Counted from the first letter of the stretch, positions 1-6,812 are shown. The stretch: 8,668 nucleotides of DNA from Planctomycetota bacterium (GCA_024278285.1 JAJRTM010000678.1:1-8668), one strand, 5' to 3'. The notes: generated from the letters alone by a model not told the origin. Made by a program: numbers and translations.

Positions 1-942
1 CCGGGCAGTGATTGCAGCCGGTAAGTCGATTCGTGTTTGATCGTTCTTGACGAACTGAGCCAGTTTATCCCAGTGAGAAAATGTCATCTTCTTCCGTGGC
101 CATTGCAGCTTTACCCAGATAAATCGGAAGAGTTCTCGCACAATCACAGCAGGAGATTCCTGGAGAAGTTTTGCGTGAAGGCGAACCAGGTCGTCATCGA
201 TACTGATGACGCATTCCTGAAAAAGTTTTTCGGTATTCAGTTGAAGGTAGTCATAAGTTTCTGCAACCTGCTGGCTTAATTGAAGCAGGTGCGTTGCTGA
301 TTGAGGATTCAAATCGTTAAGCAATGGAATCAGTTGATGCCGAATGCGATTGCGGGTGTAGCGGAAATCCTGATTGCTCGCATCAACACAGAATGTCTGA
401 TTGATCGATGCCAGGTAATCCAGAATTTCTGATTTCCTGACCTTTAACATCGGATGAAGCAAGGTGACATGATCAGAAACTGATCGACTGGCAGATATTC
501 CCATCATTCCCCGCAGGCCGGTCCCTCGGATGAGGTGATGCAAAATCGTTTCTGCTTGATCATCTGCATGATGAGCCAAACAGATTGATGCGGCTTGATG
601 CTGCCCGGCAGTTTCAATCAGAAAACGTAGCCTGAGTTCGCGCATCGCTTCTTCGGAATGATTTCCATTTGCGCATGCCATACCAAGAATGCAAGGTAGC
701 TGAAGTTGCTTCGATAAAGATTCAACCGACTTGGACTCTTCGCCAGATTGTCCGTTGCGTGTGAGGTGATCAAAATGAGCAACATAAATTTCAAGCTGTA
801 GTTCGTCTTGCAATGAACGCAAAGCTCGCAGCAACGCAACGCTGTCTGCTCCGCCGGACACACCAGCAATAATTCGATTGTTGGGTGTCTTGGAAAGTTG
901 AAGCGATAGCTCTTCCTGTAATTTTTTGACAATTGAGTGCAT
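1..942 (-). CDS. tilS: tRNA(Ile)-lysidine synthetase TilS, 3' end outside window
   Basis: TilS is a cytoplasmic enzyme that uses ATP to attach lysine to cytidine 34 of the CAU-anticodon tRNA-Ile, changing its codon from AUG to AUA. Reading the minus strand from the ATG at 942-940 gives 314 codons without a stop. The P-loop-like PP motif SGGADS lies at residues 29-34, and the family motif AHHADDQAET at 123-132 is followed by RGTGLRG at 139-145. Further on are DASN at 187-190 and RNRIRHQLIPLL at about 197-208. The last visible residues (RIDLPAAITAR) look like the start of the C-terminal TilS domain, so perhaps a quarter or more of the protein is missing because the window ends. I see no strong Shine-Dalgarno sequence before this ATG, but it places the PP motif at the usual distance and no upstream start is better. 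The gene is divergent from rny and stands alone on its strand here. Confidence 0.95.
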   Translation of the reverse strand, partial: MHSIVKKLQEELSLQLSKTPNNRIIAGVSGGADSVALLRALRSLQDELQLEIYVAHFDHLTRNGQSGEESKSVESLSKQLQLPCILGMACANGNHSEEAMRELRLRFLIETAGQHQAASICLAHHADDQAETILHHLIRGTGLRGMMGISASRSVSDHVTLLHPMLKVRKSEILDYLASINQTFCVDASNQDFRYTRNRIRHQLIPLLNDLNPQSATHLLQLSQQVAETYDYLQLNTEKLFQECVISIDDDLVRLHAKLLQESPAVIVRELFRFIWVKLQWPRKKMTFSHWDKLAQFVKNDQTRIDLPAAITAR

Positions 943-984
943 GGTTGATGGCAACAGCAGGCAGGGTAATGTTAAGGGACCACA

Positions 985-1174
985 ATTTATTCAAAAAAGC
1001 GGGTAGCCCGACCACTTCAGTGGTTGGGTGCCGCCAGGCACAAGATGCTCGCGCCATGTGCGTTCAATATCATTGAAATTTCCAATAAAAAAGGAACCCA
1101 CATGGCGAGAGCATCTTGTTTGCTGCGCAACCCAACCGCTAAAAGCGGATGGGCTACCCAATTATTTCAATAAA
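985..1174. repeat. long imperfect palindrome built of paired hairpins (REP/BIME-like)
   Basis: The left arm (1001-1060) and right arm (1099-1159) are reverse complements of each other with a handful of mismatches and one gap. Both begin GGGTAGCCC at the outer end and finish CCATGTG at the inner end. The match continues weakly into AT-rich flanks (TTTATTCAAA on the left, TTTCAATAAA on the right). Each arm also folds on itself. On the left, CCCGACCACT pairs with AGTGGTTGGG and GTGCC pairs with GGCAC. On the right, CCGCT pairs with AGCGG and TTGC pairs with GCAA. The 38-nt centre (1061-1098) contains a small TTCAAT/ATTGAA hairpin. No transposase gene is present. Such elements recur in planctomycete intergenic DNA as I remember it. 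Mobilisation by a REP-associated Y1 transposase elsewhere in the genome is inference. It sits 42 bp upstream of the tilS start. Confidence 0.85.
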
Positions 1175-1313
1175 ATCCTACCAGTTTTGCACAGCGTTTC
1201 ACTGAGAAGATACTACGCAACGATGGCCTCTCGGGAAGTATACGGGAGTGTACACCCGGGCGGTTCGCCAGAATATAATATAATCAGGAATTGTTTGGTC
1301 TGCACGGTCGGAG

Positions 1314-1341
1314 TTGAATCCTGTGCAAGGTCTGTTAGTAT
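1314..1341 (+). promoter_or_regulatory. possible sigma-70-type promoter upstream of the hairpin-rich stretch
   Basis: TTGAAT (1314-1319) and TAGTAT (1336-1341) are separated by 16 nt, a fair match to the -35 and -10 consensus. Transcription would start near 1348, just before the series of hairpins and about 240 nt upstream of the small reading frame at 1589. This is pattern matching only; AT-rich intergenic DNA yields such matches by chance. Confidence 0.25.
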
Positions 1342-1348
1342 GAGGGTA

Positions 1349-1560
1349 TGATATTCCAGTATTCGCCGGGAGTCTACCAAGTGGGCTGCCGGCGAATCGT
1401 TAGTTTAATACACCTCTATAAATAAGGGAGACATTCGTCACTAAGGACGAGTTCCCGATGCAGCAGAATTTTGTTAATTTTTCTGCATTAATAAAAGAGA
1501 AGAGATGGCCGGGAAAGTGACAGGACTGGCACCTACCGGTAACCGTGCAGTGATGACTGG
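1349..1560 (+). ncRNA. candidate structured RNA or leader (four successive hairpins)
   Basis: Four inverted repeats follow one another in about 190 nt. ATTCGCCGG (1361-1369) pairs perfectly with CCGGCGAAT (1389-1397). GGGA/TCCC (1426-1429, 1453-1456) encloses TCGTC/GACGA (1435-1439, 1446-1450). ATGCAG (1458-1463) pairs with CTGCAT (1483-1488). ACTG-CAC (1525-1532, one bulged G) pairs with GTGCAGT (1545-1551), with a loop containing ACCGGT. No convincing reading frame covers this stretch. I compared it by eye with 6S RNA, the small SRP RNA, tmRNA and common riboswitch cores and recognised none of them. It could be a small RNA, the 5' leader of the reading frame at 1589 or of rny, or chance. 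The strand is assumed from the downstream genes. Confidence 0.3.
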
Positions 1561-1588
1561 AATCAAATAAGTTAGGGTGAATGGAACG

Positions 1589-1855
1589 ATGAGTTTTCTG
1601 CTATTCACAGGTGTGGGATTGTTTTTGTTATTCGTGATGATCTTTCATTGCGAGTTGCCTTGCGAAGAAACTGCGTCAAAGGCAGGAGAGTATCGTTTTT
1701 TCGATACCTCTTTTTCCGGGAATGTTGTTTCTCTGCAATTAGCTGCGGTTCCCCACAATCGATTGATGAATTGTTGCCTGAAAGAAGTTGAAATAACAAC
1801 GCAGCCGATTTGTTGTAAATCGGTTCTGCGCGAGGAACTCACTTTTCAGGTTTAG
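1589..1855 (+). CDS. possible small single-span membrane protein, hypothetical
   Basis: This 88-codon frame starts ATG-AGT and ends TAG. I do not recognise the product. Residues 2-20 (SFLLFTGVGLFLLFVMIFH) form a plausible membrane helix or uncleaved signal anchor, followed by about 68 mostly polar residues. There are six cysteines, including two CC pairs (about residues 62-63 and 75-76). Codon choice (GAA, CGT, TTT, TTG, CTG mixed) resembles that of the neighbours. A GTG at 1577 would add four residues; I prefer the ATG because an AGGG lies at 1574-1577 and a GGAA at 1583-1586, though neither is an ideal ribosome-binding site. It lies 231 nt upstream of rny in the same direction. It may be a real lineage-specific gene or a chance open frame, and antisense frames of similar size exist in the same place. 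Confidence 0.35.
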   Translation: MSFLLFTGVGLFLLFVMIFHCELPCEETASKAGEYRFFDTSFSGNVVSLQLAAVPHNRLMNCCLKEVEITTQPICCKSVLREELTFQV

Positions 1856-2013
1856 CCGTTCGATTCCCCTCTCATTTGATATTCCAATATCACTGTTTTG
1901 TTGCTGTCTCCTCTTTTGAATTTCGATGAAATTTCATCTGCGATTCGGGCCGAGTACTTATCAGGTTTTTCTGCAGACGGTTCAGGTTTATTGCCGCTCG
2001 CTTATTGTGCGTC

Positions 2014-2043
2014 TTGATATTGAACCTGTTCGGTTTCTGTAAA
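2014..2043 (+). promoter_or_regulatory. candidate promoter for the rny operon
   Basis: TTGATA (2014-2019) and TGTAAA (2038-2043) are 18 nt apart, about 45 nt upstream of the rny start. The -35 match is five of six and the -10 match four of six. The rest of 1856-2086 holds no gene; it contains two short palindromes, GATATTCCAATATC (1878-1891) and GATGAAATTTCATC (1925-1938), which could be operator-like but have no known partner. Confidence 0.3.
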
Positions 2044-2086
2044 CTCAATCCTGTGTGACAAAGCGTCTTCCCTACGGAGCATACCG

Positions 2087-3634
2087 ATGGGAACAGAAGT
2101 TTATATTGCAGGCGGGGTCGCGATAGTGATCGGCTTGGTGGTTGGTTTTTTCATTGATCGCATTCGGCTTGGTGCAGGCTACCGCACGAGTGATCAACTC
2201 ATTCAAGATGCGAAACGTGAAGCAGAAGCCATTCGCAAAAATGGTGAACTGGAAGCAAAAGAAGAAGTCTTCAAACGCCGCGAACAGCTTGAAGAAGAAC
2301 TCAATGTACAGCGTAACGAGTTACGGGATCAGGAACGCAAATTCGATAAGCGGGAAGCACTCATTGAAGGAATACAAGAAGATGTGCACAAACGGGAGCG
2401 GATGGTTGAAACAATGCAGTCCCGCTTAACCGAACGAATTAAAGGGGCTGAGCGGAAAGAAACTGAACTTGGGAAAGTAATCAAACAAGAGCAGGAAGAG
2501 CTTTACAAGATCAGCGGTTTGAAAAAAGAAGAAGCAGCCGACCGCTTGTTAAATCGACTCAGCACGGAACTGCGCAACGAGACCGGCGAGTTGATTATGA
2601 AGCATGAAGCGGAAGTCAAAGAAAAATGCGATGAAACCGCCCGCGAAATTATCGGCATGGCGGTACAGCGTTATGCCTCTGCCCACACTTCTGAAACAAC
2701 AGTCGCCAGTATCGATATTCCCAGTGACGAAATGAAGGGGAGAATTATCGGTCGCGAAGGTCGTAATATCCGCGCGTTTGAAAAATTGACTGGTGTTGAT
2801 GTGATTGTCGATGATACGCCTGGCGTGGTCATCATTTCTGCTTTCGATAGTGTCCGCCGCGAAGTCGGGAAAATGGCGCTGCGGAAACTGATTCAAGATG
2901 GGCGAATTCATCCAACCCGTATCGAAGAAATTGTGATCGAATGTCAGAAAGAAATTGATGAGCGAATCATGCGGCTTGGTCAGGAAGCGGCTCAGGAAGC
3001 AGGCGTGCTTGGCCTGCATGAAAAACTGATCCAACTAATGGGACGAATGAATTTTCGCGTCAGTTATTCACAGAATGTTTTGCGTCACTCGATTGAAGTT
3101 TCTCATTTAACCGGAATGATGGCGGAGCAACTTGGACTCGATGGCGATCTGGCTCGCCGATGTGGGTTTACTCACGATATCGGAAAAGCAGCCGACCACG
3201 AAATGGAAGGCGGGCATCCTGCGATTGGTGCGGAATTACTCAAGCGGTACAACGAAGGGGAAGAAGTCGTTCATGCCGCAGCCGGGCATCATGATGATAT
3301 CCGCCCGGAATATATTTACACCGTTCTGGTTGCTGCCGCGGATGCCATTTCTGCTGCCCGGCCAGGAGCGAGAAGAGAGACACTCGAAAAATATGTGAAG
3401 CGTCTCGAAGAACTCGAAGCATTGGTCTGCGGCTTCCCCGGCGTCGAACAATGTTACGCGGTGCAGGCAGGACGAGAAGTGCGAGTGATCGTCGATCCAC
3501 GAGAAGTGAATGATCGACAAGCCGCCTCGCTTTCCCGGGATATCGCCAAGGCAGTCGAAAATAATTTGACTTACCCCGGCGAAGTAAAAGTAGCTGTGAT
3601 GCGAGAAACCCGTTCGGTTGAATATGCAAGATAA
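2087..3634 (+). CDS. rny: ribonuclease Y
   Basis: RNase Y is a membrane-anchored endoribonuclease that starts decay of many mRNAs. At 515 residues it has the usual length and domain order. Residues 5-22 are a hydrophobic N-terminal anchor. Residues 33-200 form a highly charged coiled coil rich in Glu, Lys and Arg. The KH RNA-binding domain carries [12 protein letters not shown] at 218-229. The HD hydrolase domain shows RHSIEVSHL (333-341), the metal-binding pair H363-D364 in [12 protein letters not shown], and HAAAGHHDD (396-404). The C-terminal region ends [16 protein letters not shown], as in typical family members. The ATG is supported by GGAG at 2076-2079, seven bases upstream. rny ends 12 nt before trpE, so the two are probably co-transcribed. 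All key residues are present and nothing suggests truncation. Confidence 0.97.
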   Translation: MGTEVYIAGGVAIVIGLVVGFFIDRIRLGAGYRTSDQLIQDAKREAEAIRKNGELEAKEEVFKRREQLEEELNVQRNELRDQERKFDKREALIEGIQEDVHKRERMVETMQSRLTERIKGAERKETELGKVIKQEQEELYKISGLKKEEAADRLLNRLSTELRNETGELIMKHEAEVKEKCDETAREIIGMAVQRYASAHTSETTVASIDIPSDEMKGRIIGREGRNIRAFEKLTGVDVIVDDTPGVVIISAFDSVRREVGKMALRKLIQDGRIHPTRIEEIVIECQKEIDERIMRLGQEAAQEAGVLGLHEKLIQLMGRMNFRVSYSQNVLRHSIEVSHLTGMMAEQLGLDGDLARRCGFTHDIGKAADHEMEGGHPAIGAELLKRYNEGEEVVHAAAGHHDDIRPEYIYTVLVAAADAISAARPGARRETLEKYVKRLEELEALVCGFPGVEQCYAVQAGREVRVIVDPREVNDRQAASLSRDIAKAVENNLTYPGEVKVAVMRETRSVEYAR

Positions 3635-3646
3635 TAAAACAGTACG

Positions 3647-5143
3647 ATGAATCATCACCCTGAATATAATGATTTTTGCGAGCAGGCAGCCGATTATCCG
3701 TTGGTGCCTGTGTATCGCCGATTGACTGCTGATTCGCTCACCCCGGTCGAAGCGTATCGACGAATCGAAAAGGGGGAGTATTCGTTTCTGTTTGAATCGG
3801 TCGTTGGCGGCGAACGAATTGGGCGGTTCAGTTTTCTGGGAACGAACCCGTTTGCAATCATCAAGGCATCGGGGAATGATGTCGAAGTAACAGATGCAGG
3901 TGAAACGCAAAAACTGAAGCGGGATGATCCTCTCGAACTGCTTGATGAAATGCTTGCGAAATACCGCATGGCTCCGCATCCTGATTTACCTCGTTTTTGT
4001 GCGGGGGCGGTTGGGTATGCCGGGTACGATGTTGTGCGCTATGTCGAAAACTTGCCGAATGCACCGAAAGATGATCGTCATATTCCAGATTTGCTGTTTG
4101 GCTTTTACGATCAGATGGTCATCTTCGATCATATTCAAAAAACCGTTGCCGTGGTTGCGATGGCGAGAACAGATGGCGAAGACCTGAAACAATCTTACGA
4201 GCAGGCTATTGAAAAAGTTGATGCTCTTTGCAACCAACTAGCGACAAATACACATCCGATTCCGCCTGAAGATATTACGCTCGCTGCTGATGATCCCCTT
4301 GAGTGGACTTCAAATTTTCAGCAGGATGAATACGAAGCGGTTGGTGAAAAGTGCAAGGAATATATTCGAGCAGGAGATATCTTTCAGGTCGTCCCTTCTC
4401 AACGGTTGCAAATAGAAACAGATGCTTCTGACTTAGCAATTTACCGAGCATTACGTGTTGTGAATCCCAGCCCGTTTATGTTTTTAGTGATGACACCCGA
4501 TGCGAATTTGATCGGCAGTTCGCCGGAAATTATGACGCGCGTCGAAAATGGAAAAGTGACCGTTCGCCCTTTGGCAGGAACTCGTCGGCGGGGCGCGAAT
4601 GCGGAACAAGATAAGCAGTTGGAAGAAGAATTACTGGCAGACCCAAAGGAACGGGCAGAACATGTGATGCTGATCGATCTTGCTCGTAATGATGTCGGGC
4701 GAGTGGCTCAGTATAATAGTGTGGAACTGAAAGATGTGATGATTGTTGAGCGGTATTCTCATGTCATGCACATCACCTCGAATGTAACCGGGCAATTGAA
4801 ACCAGGTTTGACAGCGCTCGATGCGTTACGGGCTGCTTTACCTGCGGGAACAGTTTCCGGGGCACCGAAAGTTCGCGCGATGGAAATTATCGACGAATTT
4901 GAAAAAACGCGACGCGGTCCGTATGCCGGGGCTGTTGGATATATCGATTTCACAGGAGATATGGATACCTGTATCGCGCTGCGGACGATGGTTAAACAGG
5001 GACAAAAAGTGTACGTGCAAGCCGGGGGTGGGTTGGTCGCAGACAGCGATCCGGAAACAGAATATCGCGAAACACTCAGCAAAGCCCAGGGGTTACTCAA
5101 AGCCATCGCGGTCGCTCAAAACCAACTTTCTTCTCGCGAATAA
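3647..5143 (+). CDS. trpE: anthranilate synthase component I
   Basis: TrpE converts chorismate to anthranilate and pyruvate, using ammonia released from glutamine by the TrpG subunit; this is the first committed step of tryptophan synthesis. Its 498 residues are the normal length. The N-terminal domain contains FLFESVVGG (47-55), equivalent to the LLES motif where tryptophan binds for feedback inhibition, so the enzyme is predicted to be feedback-sensitive. The chorismate-binding domain shows [15 protein letters not shown] (239-253), SSPE (291-294), PLAGTRRRG (308-316), [11 protein letters not shown] (339-349), [11 protein letters not shown] (398-408), and [16 protein letters not shown] (460-475). 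Ala310 in the PLAGT motif, where PabB usually has Lys, points to anthranilate rather than aminodeoxychorismate synthesis. No trpG is in the window. The ATG follows rny by 12 nt with only a weak ribosome-binding site, which fits translation coupled to rny. I see no tryptophan-rich leader peptide or attenuator. Confidence 0.97.
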   Translation: MNHHPEYNDFCEQAADYPLVPVYRRLTADSLTPVEAYRRIEKGEYSFLFESVVGGERIGRFSFLGTNPFAIIKASGNDVEVTDAGETQKLKRDDPLELLDEMLAKYRMAPHPDLPRFCAGAVGYAGYDVVRYVENLPNAPKDDRHIPDLLFGFYDQMVIFDHIQKTVAVVAMARTDGEDLKQSYEQAIEKVDALCNQLATNTHPIPPEDITLAADDPLEWTSNFQQDEYEAVGEKCKEYIRAGDIFQVVPSQRLQIETDASDLAIYRALRVVNPSPFMFLVMTPDANLIGSSPEIMTRVENGKVTVRPLAGTRRRGANAEQDKQLEEELLADPKERAEHVMLIDLARNDVGRVAQYNSVELKDVMIVERYSHVMHITSNVTGQLKPGLTALDALRAALPAGTVSGAPKVRAMEIIDEFEKTRRGPYAGAVGYIDFTGDMDTCIALRTMVKQGQKVYVQAGGGLVADSDPETEYRETLSKAQGLLKAIAVAQNQLSSRE

Positions 5144-5243
5144 TAATTACTATAGATTTTTAATTAGAGCTTGAAAGCATCGTTCGGTTGTCTGTTTCTT
5201 TTCCTTTCAAATTTGAGAAGGCTACCGTAACATAAAGGCGATT

Positions 5244-5248
5244 GGAGG
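5244..5248 (+). promoter_or_regulatory. ribosome-binding site fixing a TTG start for fxsA
   Basis: A perfect GGAGG lies eight bases before the TTG at 5257-5259. A longer frame would begin at a TTG at 5242, but that codon sits on the GGAGG itself and has no site of its own. Starting at 5257 places the hydrophobic FLRLFLLFTLVPFIEL at the N terminus, as expected for FxsA. Confidence 0.75.
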
Positions 5249-5256
5249 ACGTTCAT

Positions 5257-5766
5257 TTGTTTTTACGCTTATTCTTATTGTTCACTTTGGTTCCGTTTAT
5301 TGAGCTGGTTCTGCTCATTAAGCTGGCGTCATTACATGGATGGGCCTTTACGATTGCGTTGATCCTGTTCACCGGCGTCATCGGGACAATGCTGGTTCGC
5401 TGGCAGGGTTTGATGATCGCGAAGCGTATCCAGAAAGAAATGTCGCAAGGAAAGCCGCCGACCGATTCATTGATGGATGGAGCGATGATCCTGGTCGCAG
5501 GAGCGTTGTTAATCACGCCAGGTATTTTGACCGATCTGGTTGGTTTTTTACTGCTCTGGCCTCTTTTTCGATCATTCGTCAGAAAAGCGTTGCGTCAAAC
5601 GATCACGCAAAAAGCAAAATTTACGGTTCACCAACAATTTCAACATCAGGAATTCACACCCTTCGATTCGCCACCTGCTGATTCTCCATTCGAGGAACCG
5701 CCACGTCGTGTTGATGATGCAGGAAATGAAATAATCGATGTCGAATTCACCAAGAGAGACGAATAA
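5257..5766 (+). CDS. fxsA: FxsA family membrane protein
   Basis: FxsA proteins are small inner-membrane proteins. The E. coli member, when overproduced, relieves exclusion of phage T7 by the F plasmid; the normal cellular role is not settled. With a TTG start the protein has 169 residues. It opens with a hydrophobic helix and PFIEL (about residues 13-17), then LHGWAFTIALILFTGVIG (second span). The family signature follows: LVRWQG (about 46-51), the GKPPTDSLMDGAMILVAG stretch, and ITPGILTDLVGFLLLWPLFR (about 86-105), covering further spans. The C-terminal tail of about 55 residues is polar and rich in Pro, Asp and Glu, ending EIIDVEFTKRDE, and is probably cytoplasmic. The stop overlaps the coaB start by one base (TAATG), so translation of the two is likely coupled. 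The 113-nt gap from trpE leaves room for a separate promoter; I see only a weak TTGAAAG/CTTTCAA inverted repeat (5171-5177, 5204-5210). Confidence 0.9.
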   Translation: MFLRLFLLFTLVPFIELVLLIKLASLHGWAFTIALILFTGVIGTMLVRWQGLMIAKRIQKEMSQGKPPTDSLMDGAMILVAGALLITPGILTDLVGFLLLWPLFRSFVRKALRQTITQKAKFTVHQQFQHQEFTPFDSPPADSPFEEPPRRVDDAGNEIIDVEFTKRDE

Positions 5767-6404
5767 TGCGAATTCTGGTGACGGCTGGCCCAACACGGGA
5801 ATATCTTGATGACGTGCGCTACATTTCCAATGCGAGTAGCGGTCGCATGGGGTACGCCATCACTCAAGCGATTCTTAACGCAGGCTACGAAGCTGTTCTG
5901 GTCAGCGGGCCGGTATCGCTGGCGCCGCCCATTGGCGCCGAATTTCATGCGGTGGAATCGACCGATCAAATGATGCAGGTTTGCCAGGAACTGTTTCCGC
6001 ATTGCGATGGTGTGATTGCAGCAGCAGCCGTCTGCGATTACAAACCGCACCGGCGCATTGCAGGAAAGATCTCTAAAACCGGCTCGCCGATTTCTCTGGA
6101 CATGATTGAAACCGATGATGTTCTTGCTGCGTTGGGAAAGCAAAAGAAATCGCACTGGATTCTTGGCTTTGCACTCGAAGCACAAAATGAACGCGAAAAC
6201 GCTTTACAAAAACTTCGCCGAAAAAACTGCAACTGGATTGTACTCAATCGTCCCGATGCAATTGCCTCTGAAAAGAACAGTGTCGAACTGCTTGACGAAA
6301 CCGGCTCCACGATCGCGGCCTGGGCTGGCACAAAAACTCACGTTGCCGAGCAACTCGTTGAATGGCTCGAAAAGAATGCGATTTCTACGGAGCCAAACCA
6401 ATAA
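5766..6404 (+). CDS. coaB: stand-alone phosphopantothenate-cysteine ligase
   Basis: CoaB joins 4'-phosphopantothenate to cysteine with a nucleotide triphosphate, an intermediate step of coenzyme A synthesis. In most bacteria it is the C-terminal half of the fused CoaBC protein; here the 212 residues contain only the CoaB half. The protein begins ILVTAGPTREYLDDVRYISNASSGRMGY, where Asn22 matches the Asn of the E. coli family motif (N210). AAAVCDY is at 86-92, followed by GKI with Lys101 in the place of E. coli K289. Then come LALG-type residues (DDVLAALG, 117-124), LGFALEAQNE (133-142) and IVLNRPDAI (158-166). The ATG overlaps the fxsA stop. No flavin-dependent CoaC decarboxylase is adjacent, so it must be encoded elsewhere, or a fused CoaBC also exists. 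CTP rather than ATP use is normal for bacterial CoaB but cannot be proven from sequence. The gene ends nine bases before the repeat cluster. Confidence 0.92.
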   Translation: MRILVTAGPTREYLDDVRYISNASSGRMGYAITQAILNAGYEAVLVSGPVSLAPPIGAEFHAVESTDQMMQVCQELFPHCDGVIAAAAVCDYKPHRRIAGKISKTGSPISLDMIETDDVLAALGKQKKSHWILGFALEAQNERENALQKLRRKNCNWIVLNRPDAIASEKNSVELLDETGSTIAAWAGTKTHVAEQLVEWLEKNAISTEPNQ

Positions 6405-6413
6405 CAGTTTCGC

Positions 6414-6460
6414 GCCACTGTCTGGTTCGTGTGCCACTGTCTGGCTTGCCCAGCAGTGAG
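6414..6460 (+). repeat. hairpin repeat copy A with a duplicated 5' half
   Basis: Positions 6431-6460 form a hairpin: CACTG and CTGG (split by one extra T) pair with CCAG and CAGTG around the loop cttgc. The 12 bases GCCACTGTCTGG occur twice in tandem at 6414-6425 and 6433-6444, a 19-nt period, and both carry the same extra T. The half-copy therefore probably arose by local duplication of the already altered copy. An inverted partner lies at 6705-6733. There is no U-run after the hairpin, so a role as terminator for coaB is uncertain. Confidence 0.8.
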
Positions 6461-6540
6461 GTCGCGGAGATGATGGTGGGATTTTCTGAAAGAGTCAGCC
6501 GCTATTGCCGAATTTCAGTGATGTTCATTCGCCTGAAATT

Positions 6541-6679
6541 CTATAGGGAACCTCTATTTATTCAAAAGGAGCACAGACATTCCTGTCTGTCTCGTTTGAG
6601 CATGCTGTATAGTAGGCAGACAAGAATGTCTACCCTCCGTCCAGTAGGAAATTTTTGAATAAATAGAGGTTCCCTATAG
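6541..6679. repeat. nested inverted-repeat element with perfect 27-bp ends
   Basis: The first 27 bases (6541-6567, beginning CTATAGGGAACC) are exactly reverse-complementary to the last 27 (6653-6679, ending GGTTCCCTATAG). Inside lies a second, imperfect inverted pair. ACAGACA/TGTCTGT with loop TTCC occupies 6573-6590. AGACA/TGTCT with loop AGAA (part of a longer imperfect stem) occupies 6616-6633. The whole 139-bp unit can fold as one long cruciform. It has no coding capacity that I trust and resembles a miniature inverted-repeat (MITE-like) element. The 7-mer GAAATTC occurs on both sides (6535-6541 and 6686-6692), but the right copy is six bases away from the end, so it is not a clean target-site duplication. 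Confidence 0.85.
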
Positions 6680-6704
6680 TAATAGGAAATTCAGTCGTAA
6701 TTCG

Positions 6705-6733
6705 CACTGCTGGACGAGCCAGCAGTGGCACCC
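6705..6733 (-). repeat. hairpin repeat copy B, inverted relative to copy A
   Basis: CACTGCTGG (6705-6713) pairs perfectly with CCAGCAGTG (6719-6727) around the loop acgag, followed by GCACCC. Read on the minus strand it is GGGTGCCACTGCTGG and so on, the same unit as 6431-6460 but without the extra T. The stem bases are conserved between the two copies, while the five loop bases differ (ctcgt against cttgc). Together copies A and B bracket the 27-bp inverted-repeat element. I recall this unit as a common intergenic repeat in planctomycete genomes. Confidence 0.8.
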
Positions 6734-6768
6734 AATTTAGTGTCAAAAATGTGAGTGACGACAAGGTT

Positions 6769-6784
6769 CCAGCCACAATGCTGG
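6769..6784 (-). terminator. weak hairpin between the convergent genes
   Basis: CCAGC (6769-6773) pairs with GCTGG (6780-6784) around a six-base loop, about 30 nt beyond the stop of the minus-strand gene. A short T-run on that strand comes only about 20 nt later, so this is a poor intrinsic terminator. No classic terminator with an immediate U-tract is visible for either coaB or the minus-strand gene. Confidence 0.2.
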
Positions 6785-6812
6785 GGCTTGATCCAGCTGA
6801 TCGCACTAAGAA

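Noticed and set aside
618..1057. Two minus-strand open frames overlapping the tilS start
   Set aside because: They are out of frame with the tilS motifs; the frame beginning at 942 carries SGGADS and the rest of the family signature.
1301..1327. TGCAC/GTGCA hairpin with a loop resembling a tRNA T-arm (GTTGAATCC)
   Set aside because: No acceptor stem, D-arm or anticodon arm can be placed around it, so it is not a tRNA.
1028..1351. 107-codon plus-strand open frame
   Set aside because: Its first third is the palindromic repeat and the remainder lacks domain features or plausible composition.
1525..1551. CACCTACCGGTAACCGTG as part of a cyclic-di-GMP (GEMM) riboswitch
   Set aside because: The resemblance is limited to a few bases; the conserved GEMM core and tetraloop-receptor parts are missing.
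2549..3034. 161-codon minus-strand open frame within rny
   Set aside because: It is antisense to the KH-domain region of rny; the composition is atypical and no motif is seen.
3236..3979. 247-codon open frame on the minus strand across the rny-trpE junction
   Set aside because: It lies opposite two clearly recognised genes in good frame; the translation is rich in Cys, Phe, His and Arg with no motif, as expected of an antisense shadow.
5646..6185. 179-codon minus-strand open frame opposite fxsA and coaB
   Set aside because: It is antisense to conserved coding sequence, has no recognisable domain, and both real genes explain the region.
6362..6658. 98-codon plus-strand open frame running out of coaB
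   Set aside because: It overlaps the end of coaB in another frame and then reads through the hairpin repeats.
6535..6692. GAAATTC on both sides as a target-site duplication of the 27-bp repeat element
   Set aside because: The left copy overlaps the first base of the element and the right copy is six bases beyond its end, so the positions do not match a clean duplication.
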